NCBI GenBank assembly: GCA_934655835.1
Contig: CAKUHM010000118.1
Span: 1 to 5,006 of the forward strand
DNA length: 5,006 nt
Direction of reading: 5' to 3'
Source: an uncultured Collinsella sp.
GTDB lineage: Bacteria > Actinomycetota > Coriobacteriia > Coriobacteriales > Coriobacteriaceae
Positions within the stretch are counted from its first letter, which is position 1, and each line of letters begins with the position of its first letter. Below are positions 4,741 to 5,006 of this stretch, piece by piece. The position numbers and the translations under genes were made by a program. The notes under the pieces were generated by a model. It ran no database searches. It saw only the letters and a program-made list of their open reading frames with translations, and had not been told where the DNA came from.

Positions 4741-5006
4741 GCGCGGTTTACATTGCTAAAAGCGCGGGTAGATAGACACTTACAGGTGACCGATCTCTAT
4801 ATATTCCTGAACCAAAGGGTCATCATCTGATACGTGCGGAAGATCCGCACCAGTCTTTCTATTAGCTATAGAAAGCGATATGTTGTGTAGGACTTGTGAA
4901 GAGTGGAATTGACGTCCCACAGAGCTTCGCGGTCTGGCAATATATCTCCTTGCCGCGCGGCCCGGTCGGACCGGATGGACCGCGCAGGCGTGCACCTTGA
5001 GAACCG
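4741..5006. other. Gene-free right edge with clustered inverted repeats
   Basis: No confident gene lies here. Visible inverted repeats are GTGCGGA-AGA-TCCGCAC (4834-4850), CTTTCTAT-TAGCT-ATAGAAAG (4855-4875), GGCAA-N9-TTGCC (4936-4954) and a nested palindrome. In the last, GCC-GCGCGG (4952-4960) pairs with CCGCGC-A-GGC (4980-4989) and encloses CCGGTC-G-GACCGG (4962-4974). A weak + strand promoter candidate is TTTACA (4747-4752), 16 bp, TAGATA (4769-4774). On the - strand, AAGGAG (complement of 4946-4951) precedes a TTG at 4940-4938 opening a 24-codon frame to 4866. The stretch could be the leader of a gene beyond the window, a decayed gene or a palindromic repeat cluster. Confidence 0.5.

Noticed and set aside
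4862..5005. Collagen-like Gly-X-Y run (GPSGPTGPRGKE) on the - strand
   Set aside because: The run comes from the GGTCC/GGACC palindromes, which give GPVGPDGP on the + strand as well. It is four triplets long with a broken register before it, so it is more likely a by-product of the inverted repeat than a collagen-like gene.

Overview
The window looks like a chromosomal stretch of a moderately GC-rich Gram-positive of the actinobacterial class Coriobacteriia, most likely Collinsella or a close relative. This is an inference from protein character, strong C-ending codon bias in the highly expressed genes, Shine-Dalgarno (SD) sequences of the AGGAGG type, extended -10 promoters and palindrome-rich intergenic DNA; no database search was possible. 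All recognised genes lie on the + strand.

Layout. (1) 1-72: C-terminal tail of a probable MBL-fold metallo-hydrolase. (2) 73-1133: a promoter and the gene for class II fructose-1,6-bisphosphate aldolase (fba). (3) 1134-1404: no gene; a 93-nt near-perfect hairpin that probably terminates fba, followed by a second, half copy of the same element about 100 bp downstream. (4) 1424-2919: a promoter and a 477-aa cytoplasmic transglutaminase-like protein with a complete Cys-His-Asp triad. (5) 2959-3087: tRNA-Leu(CAA) with encoded CCA and an intrinsic terminator. (6) 3092-3275: a palindrome-filled 115-bp spacer, then a 69-bp second copy of the tRNA 3' end plus terminator, which resembles an attachment-site scar. 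(7) 3284-4733: the infC-rpmI-rplT operon (IF3, L35, L20) with a long structured leader, an attenuator-like terminator just before infC, and a strong terminator after rplT. (8) 4741-5006: no confident gene, but several perfect inverted repeats.

How the parts work together. The infC-rpmI-rplT operon supplies translation initiation factor 3 and two 50S proteins. Two control layers are visible. One is a leader terminator that an upstream segment could disrupt by alternative pairing, as in the L20-controlled leaders of Gram-positive bacteria. The other is a probable AUA start codon for infC, placed 7 nt after a perfect GGAGGT, which would make infC sensitive to IF3 itself. The aldolase serves central glycolysis and the tRNA decodes UUG leucine codons. 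The transglutaminase-like protein has no assigned substrate.

The points most worth a second look are the AUA start and attenuator of infC, the duplicated tRNA-Leu 3' end, the repeated hairpin element after fba, and the inverted-repeat cluster at the right edge. I found no clear evidence of a wholly new multi-gene system.
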